The notes: generated by a model not told the origin, from the sequence alone. Shown: positions 43,277 to 55,581, numbered from the stretch's first letter. The stretch is 64,000 nucleotides of DNA from Pontiella sulfatireligans (GCF_900890705.1 NZ_CAAHFH010000001.1:2914001-2978000), one strand, 5' to 3'. Translations and numbers: made by a program.

Positions 43277-46200
43277 CTACATCAGCGGGCCGACGGCCTG
43301 CATGAAGTCCCAGCGCTTCTTCGCATCGGCTTCAGCCAGCTTGAAGAGCCCTTCGGCTTCATCCGGAGCGGTCTTGAGCAGCGCAGTATAGCGGCGCTCG
43401 TTGCGGATGAAGGCCTGGAAGTCGCCGGTCGGAGCCTTCGCTTCCCAGGTGAATTTCTTGCCTTCTTCCGCAGCCGGATTGAAACGGTAGAGCGGCCAGT
43501 AGCCGCATTCAACCGCGTTCTTCGCGATGGTCTGCGTCTTCATCATGTCGATGCCGTGGGCAATGCATGGAGCGTAGGCGATAATGATCGAAGGACCATT
43601 GTACGCCAGCGCTTCCTGAATCGCTTTCTGCGTCTGCATGCGGTTTGCGCCCATGGAAATCTGCGCAACGTAAACCATTCCGTAGCTCATGCACATGAAG
43701 CCGAGGTTTTTTTTGCCAGAACGCATGCCGGCATTGGCAAACTTCGCCACGGCGCCGATCGGCGTGGACTTGGAAGCCTGGCCGCCGGTGTTGGAGTAGA
43801 CTTCGGTATCGAGGACGAGAATGTTCACGTTCTTGCCGGAAGCAACCACGTGGTCGAGACCGCCGTAGCCAATGTCGTACGCCCAGCCGTCGCCACCGAA
43901 GATCCAGACGGCCTTGTCGATGAAGTAGTCCTGCAACTCGATCACCTTGCGGACGATCGGCGCGACTTCGGCGGAGGCTTCGGCTTTCGCGGAAGACAGC
44001 AGAATCTTCACCGCGTTCTGGGCGGCAAGCGCTTCGTCGCCGAATTCGTTGTCCACACAGATTTCAATCGCCTTGTTCAGGGCGGCCGTCAGGTCTGCGG
44101 TGGTTCCGATTTCGAGCAGCTGCGCAACATTCTGTCGCAACAGCGCACGGTTGTTGTCGACCGCGAGACGGAAGCCCATGCCGTATTCGGCATTGTCTTC
44201 GAAGAGCGAGTTCGCCCAAGACGGGCCACGACCTTCGGCACTCTTGCAGTACGGGATGGTCGGGAACGTGCCGCCGTAAATCGAGGAGCAGCCCGTGGCG
44301 TTGGCCACGATCATGTGCTCGCCGCAAACCTGCGTAACAAGCTTCACGTACGGGGTTTCACCGCAGCCGGCGCAGGCGCCGGAAAACTCGAACAGCGGCT
44401 TCTTGAACTGCAGCCCCTTGACGGTGGCCGGATTGGCGCCGTCGAGAACGTTGTTCGGCAGGGCATCAAAGAAGTATGCGTTTTCAACTTCGCCGGCTTC
44501 TTTTTCATCTTCCAGCGTAGTGAACTCAAGCGCCTTGCTCTTTGCTGGGCAGGTTTCAACGCAAACGCCGCACCCCGTGCAGTCTTCAACATAGATCTGG
44601 ATCTTGTAGTCGAGATCCTTGCCGTTCTTGGTCTTGGACTTAACGGTATTGAAGGTTTCCGGAGCGGAACCCAGCTCAGCCGGATCGATCTGCTTGGCGC
44701 GGATGACCGCATGCGGGCAGGCCATGACGCACTGGTTGCACTGGATGCAGTTTTCGCTGAGCCATTTCGGAACGCGCGGACCAATGCCCCGTTTTTCGAT
44801 CTTGGTGGTTCCGGTCGGCAGGGAGCCGTCGCAGGTCAGCTTCGAAACCGGAATGTCGTCGCCCTTCAGCATCATGGAAGGAAGGATTACATCTTTCATG
44901 AATCCGCAGGCGTCGGCAGGAATCAGATCCGGCAGCACGTAGGACTTGGTGATCTCGGAAGGAACCTCGACCTTTTCGATGGCGGCAACGGAGGAATCGA
45001 TGGCCTTCCAGTTCATTTCGACGATGTCCATGCCCTTGCGCTCGAAGGTTTTCTTGGCGTAATCCTTAATGAGCTGAATGGACTTCTCGGCCGGCAGCAC
45101 GCCGGAGAGTTCGAAGTAGACCGTCTGCATGACCGTGTTGATGCGGCCACCCAAACCAACATCCATAGCAATCTGCAGCGCGTTGACGTTATAGAAGTTG
45201 ATCTTGCGGTCGATGATGATCTGCTGCTCTTCCTTCGTGAGGTGGTTGAATACTTCCGAAGTCGGGATTTCCGAGTTGAGCACGAACGTTCCGCCTTCGG
45301 CGATCGCACCGAGCATGTCGTAGCGGCCGATGTATGAAACGTTGTGGCAGGCCACATAGCCGGCGTGCTGGATGAGGTACGGATAGTTTACGCCGCTTTC
45401 GCCGAAACGAAGGTGGGAAACGGTAACACCGCCAGACTTCTTGGAGTCGTATACGAAGTACGCCTGCGCCTTCATGTCGGTGTTGTCGCCGATAATCTTA
45501 ATGGTGTTCTTGCAGGCACCGACCGTCCCGTCCGAACCGAAGCCCCAGAAGATGGAGCTCTTCACATCAGCCGGTTCAATATCGAGTTCAGCGCCCACCG
45601 GAATAGAGAGATTGGTCACGTCGTCGTTGATGCCGACCGTGAAGCCGTGCCACGCTCCGGCGTCGATGTGGTCGTAGATTCCCTTGACCATGGCCGGAGT
45701 GAATTCCTTGGAGGAGAGGCCGTAGCGTCCGCCAATGATCTTGCAGCCCTTGCCTTCGAGCGAGGCGACCACGTCAAGATAAAGCGGCTCGCCCAACGCA
45801 CCCGGCTCTTTCGTACGGTCAAGCACGATAATCTTTTTAGCGGTTTCCGGAATGCAGCCGACAAAGGCCTTGGCGGAGAACGGACGGTAGAGACGAACCT
45901 TGACGAGACCGAGCTTTTCGCCGTTGGCATTGAGTTTTTCAATGGTTTGCTCGATGGTGTCGCAGGCGGAGCCCATGGCGATGACGACTTTTTCGGCATC
46001 GGGTGCACCGACATAGTCGAAGAGGTTGTACTTGCGTCCAACCGCCGCACCGACCTTGTCCATGTATTCCTGAACGATTTCCGGAATGGCGTCGTAGTAT
46101 TTGTTGCTGGTTTCGCGACCCTGGAAATAGACGTCGGGGTTCTGCGCGGCCACCTTAAGGACCGGGTTTTCCGGGCGCAGGGCGCGGTTGCGGAAACGCT

Positions 46201-46801
46201 CGACGTATTCCGGTTCCATCAGTGACTGCATCACATCGTAGCTGACGTCCTCGACCTTCTGGATTTCGTGCGAGGTGCGGAAGCCGTCGAAGAAGTTGAG
46301 AAAAGGAATCTCGGCTTTGAGCGTGGCCAGGTGGGAAACAATACCCAGATCCATGGTTTCCTGAATCGAGCTAGCCGCCATTAAAGCCCAACCGGTGTTG
46401 CGAACGGACATCACATCCGAATGGTCGCCGAAAATGGAGAGCGACTGGGCGGCGAGCGAACGGGCGGAAACGTGGAAAACTGCCGGGAGCATTTCACCAG
46501 CGATCTTATACATGTTGGGGATCATCAGCAGAAGCCCCTGCGAGGCGGTGAAGGTGGTCGTCAGAGAACCGGCGCTCAACGCCCCATGCGCCGCTCCGGC
46601 CGCTCCGGCTTCGGACTGCATTTCGACCACATTCAGTTCTTTTCCGAAAAGATTCTTGCGCCCTTGCGTGGCCCAAACTTCGGCCACTTCACCCATCACG
46701 GTCGACGGGGTGATCGGATAGATTGCTGCAATATCTGAAAACGCATACGCAACGTGCGCGGCAGCGGTATTACCATCGATGGTAACCATTTTTTTGCTCA
46801 T
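43277..46801 (-). CDS. nifJ: Pyruvate:ferredoxin (flavodoxin) oxidoreductase
   Basis: The single-chain 1174-residue enzyme has every usual domain: domain I with DGNTAAAHVAYAFSD, domain III with the pyrimidine-binding region, an insertion domain, two 4Fe-4S motifs (CIQCNQCVMACP, CTGCGVCVETCP) and the thiamine diphosphate domain with GCGETPYVKL, GDGWAYDIGYGG and the Cys near its start. It makes acetyl-CoA, CO2 and reduced ferredoxin from pyruvate, in the cytoplasm. The ATG at 46801 follows AAGGAG at nine bases. A monocistronic unit with its own terminator, it points to anaerobic or fermentative life. Confidence 0.97.
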   Translation of the reverse strand: MSKKMVTIDGNTAAAHVAYAFSDIAAIYPITPSTVMGEVAEVWATQGRKNLFGKELNVVEMQSEAGAAGAAHGALSAGSLTTTFTASQGLLLMIPNMYKIAGEMLPAVFHVSARSLAAQSLSIFGDHSDVMSVRNTGWALMAASSIQETMDLGIVSHLATLKAEIPFLNFFDGFRTSHEIQKVEDVSYDVMQSLMEPEYVERFRNRALRPENPVLKVAAQNPDVYFQGRETSNKYYDAIPEIVQEYMDKVGAAVGRKYNLFDYVGAPDAEKVVIAMGSACDTIEQTIEKLNANGEKLGLVKVRLYRPFSAKAFVGCIPETAKKIIVLDRTKEPGALGEPLYLDVVASLEGKGCKIIGGRYGLSSKEFTPAMVKGIYDHIDAGAWHGFTVGINDDVTNLSIPVGAELDIEPADVKSSIFWGFGSDGTVGACKNTIKIIGDNTDMKAQAYFVYDSKKSGGVTVSHLRFGESGVNYPYLIQHAGYVACHNVSYIGRYDMLGAIAEGGTFVLNSEIPTSEVFNHLTKEEQQIIIDRKINFYNVNALQIAMDVGLGGRINTVMQTVYFELSGVLPAEKSIQLIKDYAKKTFERKGMDIVEMNWKAIDSSVAAIEKVEVPSEITKSYVLPDLIPADACGFMKDVILPSMMLKGDDIPVSKLTCDGSLPTGTTKIEKRGIGPRVPKWLSENCIQCNQCVMACPHAVIRAKQIDPAELGSAPETFNTVKSKTKNGKDLDYKIQIYVEDCTGCGVCVETCPAKSKALEFTTLEDEKEAGEVENAYFFDALPNNVLDGANPATVKGLQFKKPLFEFSGACAGCGETPYVKLVTQVCGEHMIVANATGCSSIYGGTFPTIPYCKSAEGRGPSWANSLFEDNAEYGMGFRLAVDNNRALLRQNVAQLLEIGTTADLTAALNKAIEICVDNEFGDEALAAQNAVKILLSSAKAEASAEVAPIVRKVIELQDYFIDKAVWIFGGDGWAYDIGYGGLDHVVASGKNVNILVLDTEVYSNTGGQASKSTPIGAVAKFANAGMRSGKKNLGFMCMSYGMVYVAQISMGANRMQTQKAIQEALAYNGPSIIIAYAPCIAHGIDMMKTQTIAKNAVECGYWPLYRFNPAAEEGKKFTWEAKAPTGDFQAFIRNERRYTALLKTAPDEAEGLFKLAEADAKKRWDFMQAVGPLM

Positions 46802-47169
46802 GTGAGTCTACTCCTTAGTTAAGCATCCCTTGAATTTGAAAAAGTACGAAATTTATACCTATTTAACACTTCTCGACACGGGTCTCCCCGTAAAAGCCCC
46901 GCATATTCCCAGAACTCCGCCGAATTAAAAGTTTTTTTAGCATGAATTTTTACGGCAAAACGACCTAAACCACCTATTGAAACTCAGTTTAAATAAGGAA
47001 TGCGGCCGCTTTCGGGTTGAAGTTGTCTTTTTTGCATTGAGTCGCGCTCAAAATAAAGGACATTTGCACCCGCAACTGTAATTTCCGCTCCCAAATTAAA
47101 CACGTAAGGATTGAAATCGACTGCTTATTCATGGATAAAGGGCGCTCCTTTTTAAAATACAGGATTTTT
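46802..47169. other. Divergent promoter region of PFOR and glnS
   Basis: The 368-bp gap is AT-rich and carries no gene. A TATAAA box on the minus strand (46852-46857), 50 bases before the PFOR ATG, is a candidate -10. On the plus strand no convincing promoter can be named for glnS. I see no riboswitch or T-box. Confidence 0.45.
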
Positions 47170-48828
47170 ATGAGCGAAGAACTTAAGACCACCAATTTCA
47201 TCCACGACATCATTGATGCCGACCTCGCCTCCGGAAAACGCACGGAAGTGGTTACCCGCTTCCCGCCGGAACCCAATGGCTATCTCCACATCGGCCACGC
47301 AAAAGCCATCTGCCTCGACTTCGGCACCGCCGAAAAATACAACGGGAAGTGCCATCTCCGCTTTGACGACACCAACCCCGAGGCCGAAGACGAAGAATAC
47401 GTGCAGGCCATTCAGGAAGACATCAAATGGCTCGGCTTCAACTGGGGCGAGAATCTTTTCTGGGCCTCCAACTATTTCGACGCCATGTATGAATACGCCG
47501 TCCGGCTTATTAATAAGGGTAAGGCCTACGTCTGCGAGCTCACGCAAGAAGAGTTCAAAGACTACCGCGGCGCTCCCACCGAACCCGGCAAAGAACCGCC
47601 CGGGCGCGACCGCTCTATAGAGGAAAACCTCGAGCTCTTCGAAAAAATGAAAAACGGCGGTTTCAAAGACGGCGCCTGCGTGCTGCGCGTCAAGATCGAC
47701 ATGACCTCCCCCAACCTGCACCTGCGCGACCCCGCCATCTACCGCATCAAAACCGCAACGCACCACAACACCGGCGACAAATGGTGCATCTACCCGATGT
47801 ACGACTTCGCCCATTGCATCGAAGACTCCATCGAAGGCGTCACCCACTCCATGTGCACGCTTGAGTTCGAAGTGCACCGCCCGCTCTACGACTGGATCCT
47901 CCGCGAACTGGACGTTTTTCAGCCCCAGCAGATCGAATTTTCGCGCCTCAACCTCACCTACACCGTCATGAGCAAGCGCAAGCTGCTGGAGCTCGTGAAC
48001 GAAAAGCTCGTCAACGGCTGGGACGACCCCCGCATGCCGACGCTCTGCGGCATGCGCCGCCGCGGCTTCAGCGCCGAGTCCATCCGCAAGCTCTGCGACA
48101 TCGTCGGCTGCACCAAAGTCGAAAGCATCTCCGAAGTCGAGCTGCTCGAAAGCTGCGTCCGCGACAACCTCAACGAAAACTCGCTACGCGCCATGGCCGT
48201 GGTCGACCCCATTAAAGTGGTGATTGAAAACTATCCCGACGAACTCGAAGAAGAGTTCGAGCTTCCCAACCATCCCCAGAAAGAAGAGAAAGGCAAGCGC
48301 ACCGTGCCCTTCAGCCGCGAGCTGTGGATTGAACGCACCGACTACAAAGACGACGCGCCCAACAAATTTAAAGGCTTCACCCTCGGCCGGGAAGTCCGTC
48401 TGCGCGGCGCCTACCTCGCCACCTGCAACGAAGTCATTAAGGATGCCGACGGCGAAGTGACCGAGCTGCGCTGCACCTACGACCCCGAAACCAAAGGCGG
48501 AAGCGCCCCCGATGGTCGGAAAGTAAAAAGCACCATCCACTGGGTTTCCGCCAAGCACGCCGTCGACACCGAAGTGCGCCTCTACGACCGCCTCTTCACC
48601 GTCGAAAACCCGCTGGCCGACAAAGAGGCCGACTTCAAAGACTTCCTCAACCCGGAATCGTTGCAGCTGATCACCGCCAAGCTCGAACCCGGCCTCGCCA
48701 AAGCCAAGCCCGGCACCCGATTCCAGTTCGAGCGCGTCGGCTACTTCTGCGCCGACAAGGACTCCACCGAGGAAGCCCCCGTCTTCAACCGCACCCTAAC
48801 CCTCCGCGCCCCCAAGAAGGTTATGTAA
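47170..48828 (+). CDS. glnS: Glutaminyl-tRNA synthetase
   Basis: The ATG at 47170 follows AGGA at eight bases. The 552 residues are a class I synthetase: [18 protein letters not shown] with the HIGH motif, [23 protein letters not shown] as the KMSKS variant in [11 protein letters not shown], and the C-terminal beta-barrel anticodon domain with [14 protein letters not shown]. It charges tRNA-Gln directly, so the GatCAB route would not be essential for Gln. It lies between PFOR (divergent) and tex. Confidence 0.97.
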   Translation: MSEELKTTNFIHDIIDADLASGKRTEVVTRFPPEPNGYLHIGHAKAICLDFGTAEKYNGKCHLRFDDTNPEAEDEEYVQAIQEDIKWLGFNWGENLFWASNYFDAMYEYAVRLINKGKAYVCELTQEEFKDYRGAPTEPGKEPPGRDRSIEENLELFEKMKNGGFKDGACVLRVKIDMTSPNLHLRDPAIYRIKTATHHNTGDKWCIYPMYDFAHCIEDSIEGVTHSMCTLEFEVHRPLYDWILRELDVFQPQQIEFSRLNLTYTVMSKRKLLELVNEKLVNGWDDPRMPTLCGMRRRGFSAESIRKLCDIVGCTKVESISEVELLESCVRDNLNENSLRAMAVVDPIKVVIENYPDELEEEFELPNHPQKEEKGKRTVPFSRELWIERTDYKDDAPNKFKGFTLGREVRLRGAYLATCNEVIKDADGEVTELRCTYDPETKGGSAPDGRKVKSTIHWVSAKHAVDTEVRLYDRLFTVENPLADKEADFKDFLNPESLQLITAKLEPGLAKAKPGTRFQFERVGYFCADKDSTEEAPVFNRTLTLRAPKKVM

Positions 48829-48833
48829 TTTCT

Positions 48834-48893
48834 TCACCACGGAGAACACGGAGTCACAGAGAACCCTCCGAGCCTCCGTGTTCTCTAGCGAAG
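48834..48893. repeat. Inverted repeat between glnS and tex
   Basis: The arms use CACGGAGAACACGGAG and CTCCGTGTTCTC words, paired imperfectly. It starts five bases after the glnS stop. It is a CCACGGAG variant of the repeat class at 6896. Confidence 0.7.
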
Positions 48894-48932
48894 CGGGTGG
48901 TAAAACCCAATTTCAAGAATAAGGATTATCCC

Positions 48933-51221
<2,289 letters not shown>

Positions 51222-51233
51222 GGAAAATATATA

Positions 51234-51285
51234 GAAGACACAAAGAGCACGAAGCTTTGAGTCCTTAGTGTCTTTGTGTTTATAC
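51234..51285. repeat. Inverted repeat between tex and the DJ-1 gene
   Basis: The arms (51234-51255 and 51264-51285) use GAAGACACAAAGAGCACG words and pair imperfectly. It fills the convergent gap between the stops at 51221 and 51291, so it can serve both genes. The class is the same as 6896. Confidence 0.75.
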
Positions 51286-51290
51286 TTTCG

Positions 51291-51833
51291 TTAGAGAAGC
51301 AGGCCAGCGCGGACTTCGGCGGCGAGACTGGGACTGCTGCATTCGGCGATGACCTTGAGCGCAAACTCAAAGGCGGTGCCGGGGCCTTGGCTGGTGATGA
51401 GGCGGCCGTCGACCACAACAATCTCGTTCACGGGCTGCACATTCGCAGGAAGCTTTGCTTCAACGCCGGGATAGCAGGTAAACTTTTTGCCTTCCAGAAT
51501 TCCAGCGGCGTGAAGCGCCAGCGCGGACGCGCAGATGGCGCCGACCCATTTGCCCTGCTCGGTAAAGTCACGAAGCGCCTGCTGGACGCCGGCGTGCTCG
51601 CTCAGCGCCATGGTGCCGCCAAACCCGCCGGGTAGCAGGAGGACATCGAAGTCGTCGGGATTGATTGCATCCCAATCGGTGTCGGCCACCAGCTTGACCC
51701 CGCGCGAGGCCTCAATGGTTCCGGCGGAGAGCCCCGCCACCGTAACGTCCCATTCAGCGCGGCGCAGCGTGTCGATGATGATAACGGCTTCCATCTCTTC
51801 GCAGCCGTTGGCGATCGGTACCAATGCTTTCAT
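51291..51833 (-). CDS. DJ-1/PfpI-family protein
   Basis: The start is the ATG at 51833 with GGAGG upstream, giving 180 residues. It has the DJ-1 fold with the reactive Cys in GAICASALALHAAG, the Glu in NGCEEMEAVIIID, and the SQGPGTAFEFALKVIAE end. The YajL/DJ-1 subgroup protects against oxidative and carbonyl stress or acts as chaperone. The precise activity is unclear. It lies downstream of the NERD-protein gene in the same direction. Confidence 0.88.
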   Translation of the reverse strand: MKALVPIANGCEEMEAVIIIDTLRRAEWDVTVAGLSAGTIEASRGVKLVADTDWDAINPDDFDVLLLPGGFGGTMALSEHAGVQQALRDFTEQGKWVGAICASALALHAAGILEGKKFTCYPGVEAKLPANVQPVNEIVVVDGRLITSQGPGTAFEFALKVIAECSSPSLAAEVRAGLLL

Positions 51834-51859
51834 GTTTGACCTCCGGTGTTTCGTGATCC

Positions 51860-51904
51860 GTGACGATTGAAACGTGATTTTAAAAGTCACGGCTCAATCG
51901 TCAC
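51860..51904. repeat. Inverted repeat of the GTGACGATTGA type
   Basis: The arms GTGACGATTGA (51860-51870) and TCAATCGTCAC (51894-51904) are perfect reverse complements around 23 bp. The right arm runs into the stop of the NERD gene at 51901. Similar words lie in the gap at 41297-41350. Confidence 0.7.
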
Positions 51905-52641
51905 TCGTCATTAATAACTTTTCTCAACCCGTCCACAACTTCTTTGCGCATGGACTCGGAAATGGGTTTGTCGAAGGTTTCTTGCAGCACCTCAACCAAC
52001 CGTTCGCCTTTGCAGATCACGACCCCGTTCACATTCATAATATCTTCGGGAAGCTTAGTGCCCAAAAAGCACAGTACCGAGTGCATCGGCAGATCGCCGC
52101 ATCCGGCATCGTCGATCCACGACACCAGCTCCGTAGTGGCCGCCTTGACTTGTTTGAGCGGCGGGCGCGACGGTTCTTTTCCGCCGGCATAAAGCCGGCC
52201 TTCACGGAATTCGACCGAGCCCTTCCAGTTTTTGGTTTCCACCACGAATACACCGGCCGGCCCGACAATGATATGGTCAAAGTTTTGTTTGCCGCCACCG
52301 AGCCGCAGTCCGTTGAATACGGTGTATTCCGAACTCAGAAACGCCAGCTCGTGCGCCACCCATTCTTCGCCCTTTGCGCCCTTGAGAAAGTTGCCCAGCC
52401 GGCGGTCGCCCCAAACCAACAGAAAGGCGGTTGCCAAAGCCACGAGGAAAAAAAGGATGCCCACGTGCGAAATGCTAAGGTTCGGAAAGGGCAGCCAGGC
52501 GCGGATCAAGTAGCCCGAAACCAGGCAAACCAGCAACAGCGGCCAGAAGGCGCGCAACAGACCCAAAACACGCGGCGCTTCGCCGGGGCTTCCATAAACC
52601 TGCGCAAAACGGCTGCTCAAAGCTTCATTCAGATTTTCCAT
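51901..52641 (-). CDS. NERD-domain membrane protein
   Basis: The 246 residues have two membrane segments (about 31-50 and 60-78), then a nuclease-related domain (about 90-200) with GAKGEEWVAHEL, the Asp-x-Glu-x-Lys pattern in FDHIIVGPAGVFVVETKNW and SVLCFLGTKLPED. NERD domains resemble archaeal Holliday resolvase nucleases. The anchor suggests membrane-associated DNA or RNA processing. No function can be fixed. The start ATG at 52641 lacks a clear ribosome site. Confidence 0.8.
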   Translation of the reverse strand: MENLNEALSSRFAQVYGSPGEAPRVLGLLRAFWPLLLVCLVSGYLIRAWLPFPNLSISHVGILFFLVALATAFLLVWGDRRLGNFLKGAKGEEWVAHELAFLSSEYTVFNGLRLGGGKQNFDHIIVGPAGVFVVETKNWKGSVEFREGRLYAGGKEPSRPPLKQVKAATTELVSWIDDAGCGDLPMHSVLCFLGTKLPEDIMNVNGVVICKGERLVEVLQETFDKPISESMRKEVVDGLRKVINDE

Positions 52642-52770
52642 AGGCGGAAACTATAGAATAAGCGTCAGGCCGACACAATAACCGACCGGAATAAGTCTCT
52701 TTTTTACTGACGGCCCAGCGGAGCCTTAGTATATATGAGCTCTCTTGTAATGTTTTAAGGATATCGCGCT

Positions 52771-53730
52771 ATGGGCAACGGAACCTGCTGCACCCCCGGA
52801 GAAAAAAGATGCGGATGCGACGACGGCCACCTCGGAAAACCGTTTGAACGCATTGCCTCTGGCTTCACCGACCATATGGTTCGTCTTGAAGGCGGCGCCT
52901 TTCTCATGGGCACCGACGATGCCATCGGCTACCCCGACGACGGCGAAGGTCCGGTTCGGAAAATCACCCTCGATCCTTTCTACATAGATCAGTTCGCTGT
53001 CTCGAACGCCGATTTCGCCAAGTTCATCGAAGCGACCAGCTACGAAACCGACGCTGAAAAATTTGGCTACTCCTACGTCTTCCACGCCCTGCTCTCCGAC
53101 AGCACCAAACGCACGCTCGACATGCTCGGGCGCACCGTCGCGGGGCTCGAATGGTGGTACAACGTAGAAGGCGCCGACTGGGCGCATCCCTTCGGGCCCA
53201 ACTCGGACTTCCAAGGACTGGAAAACCATCCCGTCACCCACGTCTCCTACCGCGACGCCCTCGCCTACTGCGAATGGGCGGGGAAGCGCTTGCCGACCGA
53301 GGCCGAAGTTGAATATGCCGCGCGCGGCGGGCTGGTGCAGAAGCGCTACGCCTGGGGCGACGAGCTGCTGCCCGGCGGAAAGCACATGTGCAACATTTTC
53401 CAGGGCAAGTTCCCCAGCTACAACTCCGGCGAGGACGGCTTTATTGGAACCGCACCGGTGGATGCCTTCGAGCCGAACGGCTACGGCCTCTACAACATGG
53501 CCGGCAATGTTTGGGAATGGGTCTTCGACTGGTGGAGCACCGACTTCCATCTGACCGGCCCGCGCAACAACCCGATCGGCCCCGCCGAAGGAGAGCGCCG
53601 CGTCAACCGCGGAGGGTCATACCTCTGCCATGATTCCTACTGCAACCGCTACCGCGTTGCCGCCCGCACCTCCAACACGCCCGACTCATCGACGGGCAAC
53701 CTTGGGTTCCGGTGCGTAAGGGATGTGTAA
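52771..53730 (+). CDS. Formylglycine-generating enzyme (sulfatase-modifying factor)
   Basis: The 319 residues match true FGE, not just its wider family. The N terminus has CCTPGEKRCGC. The core has FLMGTDDAIGYPDDGEGPVR, WEWVFDWWSTD and the end block VNRGGSYLCHDSYCNRYR followed by NTPDSSTGNLGFRCV. Cys 286 and Cys 291, five apart, match the copper-binding active-site pair. FGE oxidises the Cys of CxPxR sulfatases to formylglycine with O2. It has no signal peptide, so it acts before export. Start ATG 52771 follows AAGGAT. Targets in the window are the sulfatases at 1 and 2829. Confidence 0.93.
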   Translation: MGNGTCCTPGEKRCGCDDGHLGKPFERIASGFTDHMVRLEGGAFLMGTDDAIGYPDDGEGPVRKITLDPFYIDQFAVSNADFAKFIEATSYETDAEKFGYSYVFHALLSDSTKRTLDMLGRTVAGLEWWYNVEGADWAHPFGPNSDFQGLENHPVTHVSYRDALAYCEWAGKRLPTEAEVEYAARGGLVQKRYAWGDELLPGGKHMCNIFQGKFPSYNSGEDGFIGTAPVDAFEPNGYGLYNMAGNVWEWVFDWWSTDFHLTGPRNNPIGPAEGERRVNRGGSYLCHDSYCNRYRVAARTSNTPDSSTGNLGFRCVRDV

Positions 53731-53734
53731 AAAA

Positions 53735-53796
53735 GTTTGTAGTTCCGCCTTTAGGCGGCCTCACTGGAATGGCCGCCTAAAGGCGGAACTACGAAC
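53735..53796. repeat. Double-hairpin repeat, GTAGTTCCGCC family
   Basis: The arms at 53735-53760 and 53771-53796 are reverse complements with one mismatch around a 10-bp centre; each contains CCGCCT-TT-AGGCGG. It follows the FGE stop by four bases and lies in the convergent gap before the dapB stop. It is the second full copy, beside 41738. Confidence 0.85.
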
Positions 53797-53805
53797 CTTA
53801 TCTTT

Positions 53806-54618
53806 TCACAACCCCAGCACGTCCTTCATGCTGTAAAGCTTAGCCTCCTTGCCCGCCGCCCAAGCGGCGGCCTGCAGCGCGCCGATGGCGAAGACATCGC
53901 GGCTTGTTGCGCGGTGCGATAGTTCGAGAAGCTCACCCATGCCGGCCAGCATGACGGTGTGGTCGCCGACAATGTCGCCGCCGCGGATCGAGTGAAAGCC
54001 GATTTCCTTTTCAGGCCGCTCGCCCGGCAAACCGGTGCGGCCATCCTGCTGGACATCCTTCAGATCCCAGCCGTAGCCGTCGGTCGCGGCGCGCCCGAGC
54101 ATCAGCGCGGTGCCGCTGGGCGAATCCTTCTTCATGTTGTGATGGCGTTCGAGCACTTCGATGTCGTAGCCCTTGCCTTTAAGCGCGCGGGCGCCGGCTT
54201 CGACCAGATTGCAAAGCAGGTTGATGCCGAGGCTCATGTTGCCCGAAAGCACAACCGCTGCTTTTTCCGCTGTCGCATCGATAGCTGCCAGCTCTTCTTC
54301 ATTGAGGCCGGTTGTGCCGATCACCCAGGCGGTGCCCCACTCCGCAATACGCGGCGCATTGCCGGCGGTACCGAAGTGCGACGAAAAATCGACAATGACA
54401 TCCGCATCCGGCCCCACCTCTTCGAGATTCGTGATCAGACTCAGTCCAGCCTTCTTTGTTCCAGCCATCAGACCGGCATCGGTTCCAAGGTCGGGCAAAT
54501 CCCAGAGGTCGACCGCTCCAACGAGCTCCAACCCTTGGACTTTTTCTTCCATGATGCAGCGGATCAGGGCTTTGCCCATACGTCCGGCGGCGCCGAGAAC
54601 AACAACTTTTACACTCAT
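53806..54618 (-). CDS. dapB: 4-hydroxy-tetrahydrodipicolinate reductase (DapB)
   Basis: The start is the ATG at 54618 with AAGG upstream, giving 270 residues. It has the NAD(P)H loop VVLGAAGRMGKALI, the DFSSHFGTAGN region, the catalytic ERHHNMKKDSPSGTAL, and the C-terminal domain. It reduces the DapA product in lysine and meso-DAP synthesis. It is the last gene of the lysA-dapA-dapB operon, with a double-hairpin repeat between dapA and dapB. One TCCAA-NNN-TTGGA palindrome lies inside (54527). Confidence 0.95.
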   Translation of the reverse strand: MSVKVVVLGAAGRMGKALIRCIMEEKVQGLELVGAVDLWDLPDLGTDAGLMAGTKKAGLSLITNLEEVGPDADVIVDFSSHFGTAGNAPRIAEWGTAWVIGTTGLNEEELAAIDATAEKAAVVLSGNMSLGINLLCNLVEAGARALKGKGYDIEVLERHHNMKKDSPSGTALMLGRAATDGYGWDLKDVQQDGRTGLPGERPEKEIGFHSIRGGDIVGDHTVMLAGMGELLELSHRATSRDVFAIGALQAAAWAAGKEAKLYSMKDVLGL

Positions 54619-54634
54619 AGGATTTCCTTTCAAC

Positions 54635-54710
54635 GTAGACGGAGCTTCCAGCTCCGTTGGATATCTCAACGCGCTTTGAACGATCAAACGGAGCTGGAAG
54701 CTCCGTCTAC
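54635..54710. repeat. Double-hairpin repeat, GTAGACGGAGC family, dapA-dapB gap
   Basis: The arms at 54635-54658 and 54687-54710 are perfect 24-bp reverse complements around 28 bp. Each arm holds GGAGCT-TCC-AGCTCC. It lies fully between dapA and dapB. Confidence 0.9.
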
Positions 54711-54711
54711 G

Positions 54712-55581
54712 CTACAGAACTCCAGCAACTTCCAGCGATGCGCGCAACACAGCTTTGTTTTCGTCCGTCGTCGAACACATCGGCAGGCGGTAGGTTTCTT
54801 CCAACATGCCTTTCATCGCCATCGCGGCCTTGATCGGGATCGGGTTGGTGTCGATAAACAGATCGTTGAACAGCTGTGCATATTTATCGTGCTGCGCCTG
54901 TGCGAATGCATAGTCGCCCGACAGCGCCGCCTGAATCAATGCGACCACTTCGGCGGGAATAATGTTCGAGGCCACGGAAATCACGCCGCACGCGCCGGCC
55001 TTGATCATCGGCAGCGCGAGCGAATCGTCGCCCGACACCACTTCGATTTCGCACAATGCTTTGATGTCCGTAACGCGCTGCACCGAACCCGCCGCTTCTT
55101 TAACGGAAACAATGTCCGGGTGCTGCGCCAGTTCTGCAACCACTTCCAACGGGATTTCGCAGGCAGCGCGGCCAGGCACATTATAGAGCACTACCGGCAC
55201 GCCAATGTCGGCCACGGATGCAAAATGCCGCACCAACCCCATATTGTTGGGTTTGTTGTAGTACGGCGTCACTTGAAGCGTGCCATCGATACCAAACTCT
55301 TTGGCGGCTTCCGTCAACTCAACCGCCTCGGCGGTTGAGTTGGCCCCGGTGCCGGCCATGATTTTGCAGCGCCCAGCCGCCTTCGCGACCACGGTCTCGA
55401 TCACTTTCAAGTGCTCGGCCGGACGCAGCGTCGGCGATTCGCCGGTGGTTCCAACCGGAACGATCCCGTCCACCCCGCCGGCAATGTTAAACTCCACCAG
55501 CTCTTCCAGCTTTTGAAAGTCCACCGATCCATCTGCAGCAAACGGCGTGACCAATGCTGTGTATACCCCTGTAAAATACAT
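54712..55581 (-). CDS. dapA: 4-hydroxy-tetrahydrodipicolinate synthase (DapA)
   Basis: The start is the ATG at 55581 with GGAG six bases before it, giving 289 residues; a start at 55593 would place the ribosome site inside the gene. The TIM barrel has GTTGESPTL, the Tyr in LYNVPGRAACEI and the Schiff-base Lys in IVSVKEAAGS. It condenses pyruvate with aspartate semialdehyde. It lies between lysA and dapB, with a hairpin repeat in each spacer. Confidence 0.96.
   Translation of the reverse strand: MYFTGVYTALVTPFAADGSVDFQKLEELVEFNIAGGVDGIVPVGTTGESPTLRPAEHLKVIETVVAKAAGRCKIMAGTGANSTAEAVELTEAAKEFGIDGTLQVTPYYNKPNNMGLVRHFASVADIGVPVVLYNVPGRAACEIPLEVVAELAQHPDIVSVKEAAGSVQRVTDIKALCEIEVVSGDDSLALPMIKAGACGVISVASNIIPAEVVALIQAALSGDYAFAQAQHDKYAQLFNDLFIDTNPIPIKAAMAMKGMLEETYRLPMCSTTDENKAVLRASLEVAGVL

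Noticed and set aside
42611-45337. 908-codon plus-strand open frame
   Set aside because: It runs antisense across pyrE and the PFOR gene and reflects their GC-rich codon pattern only.
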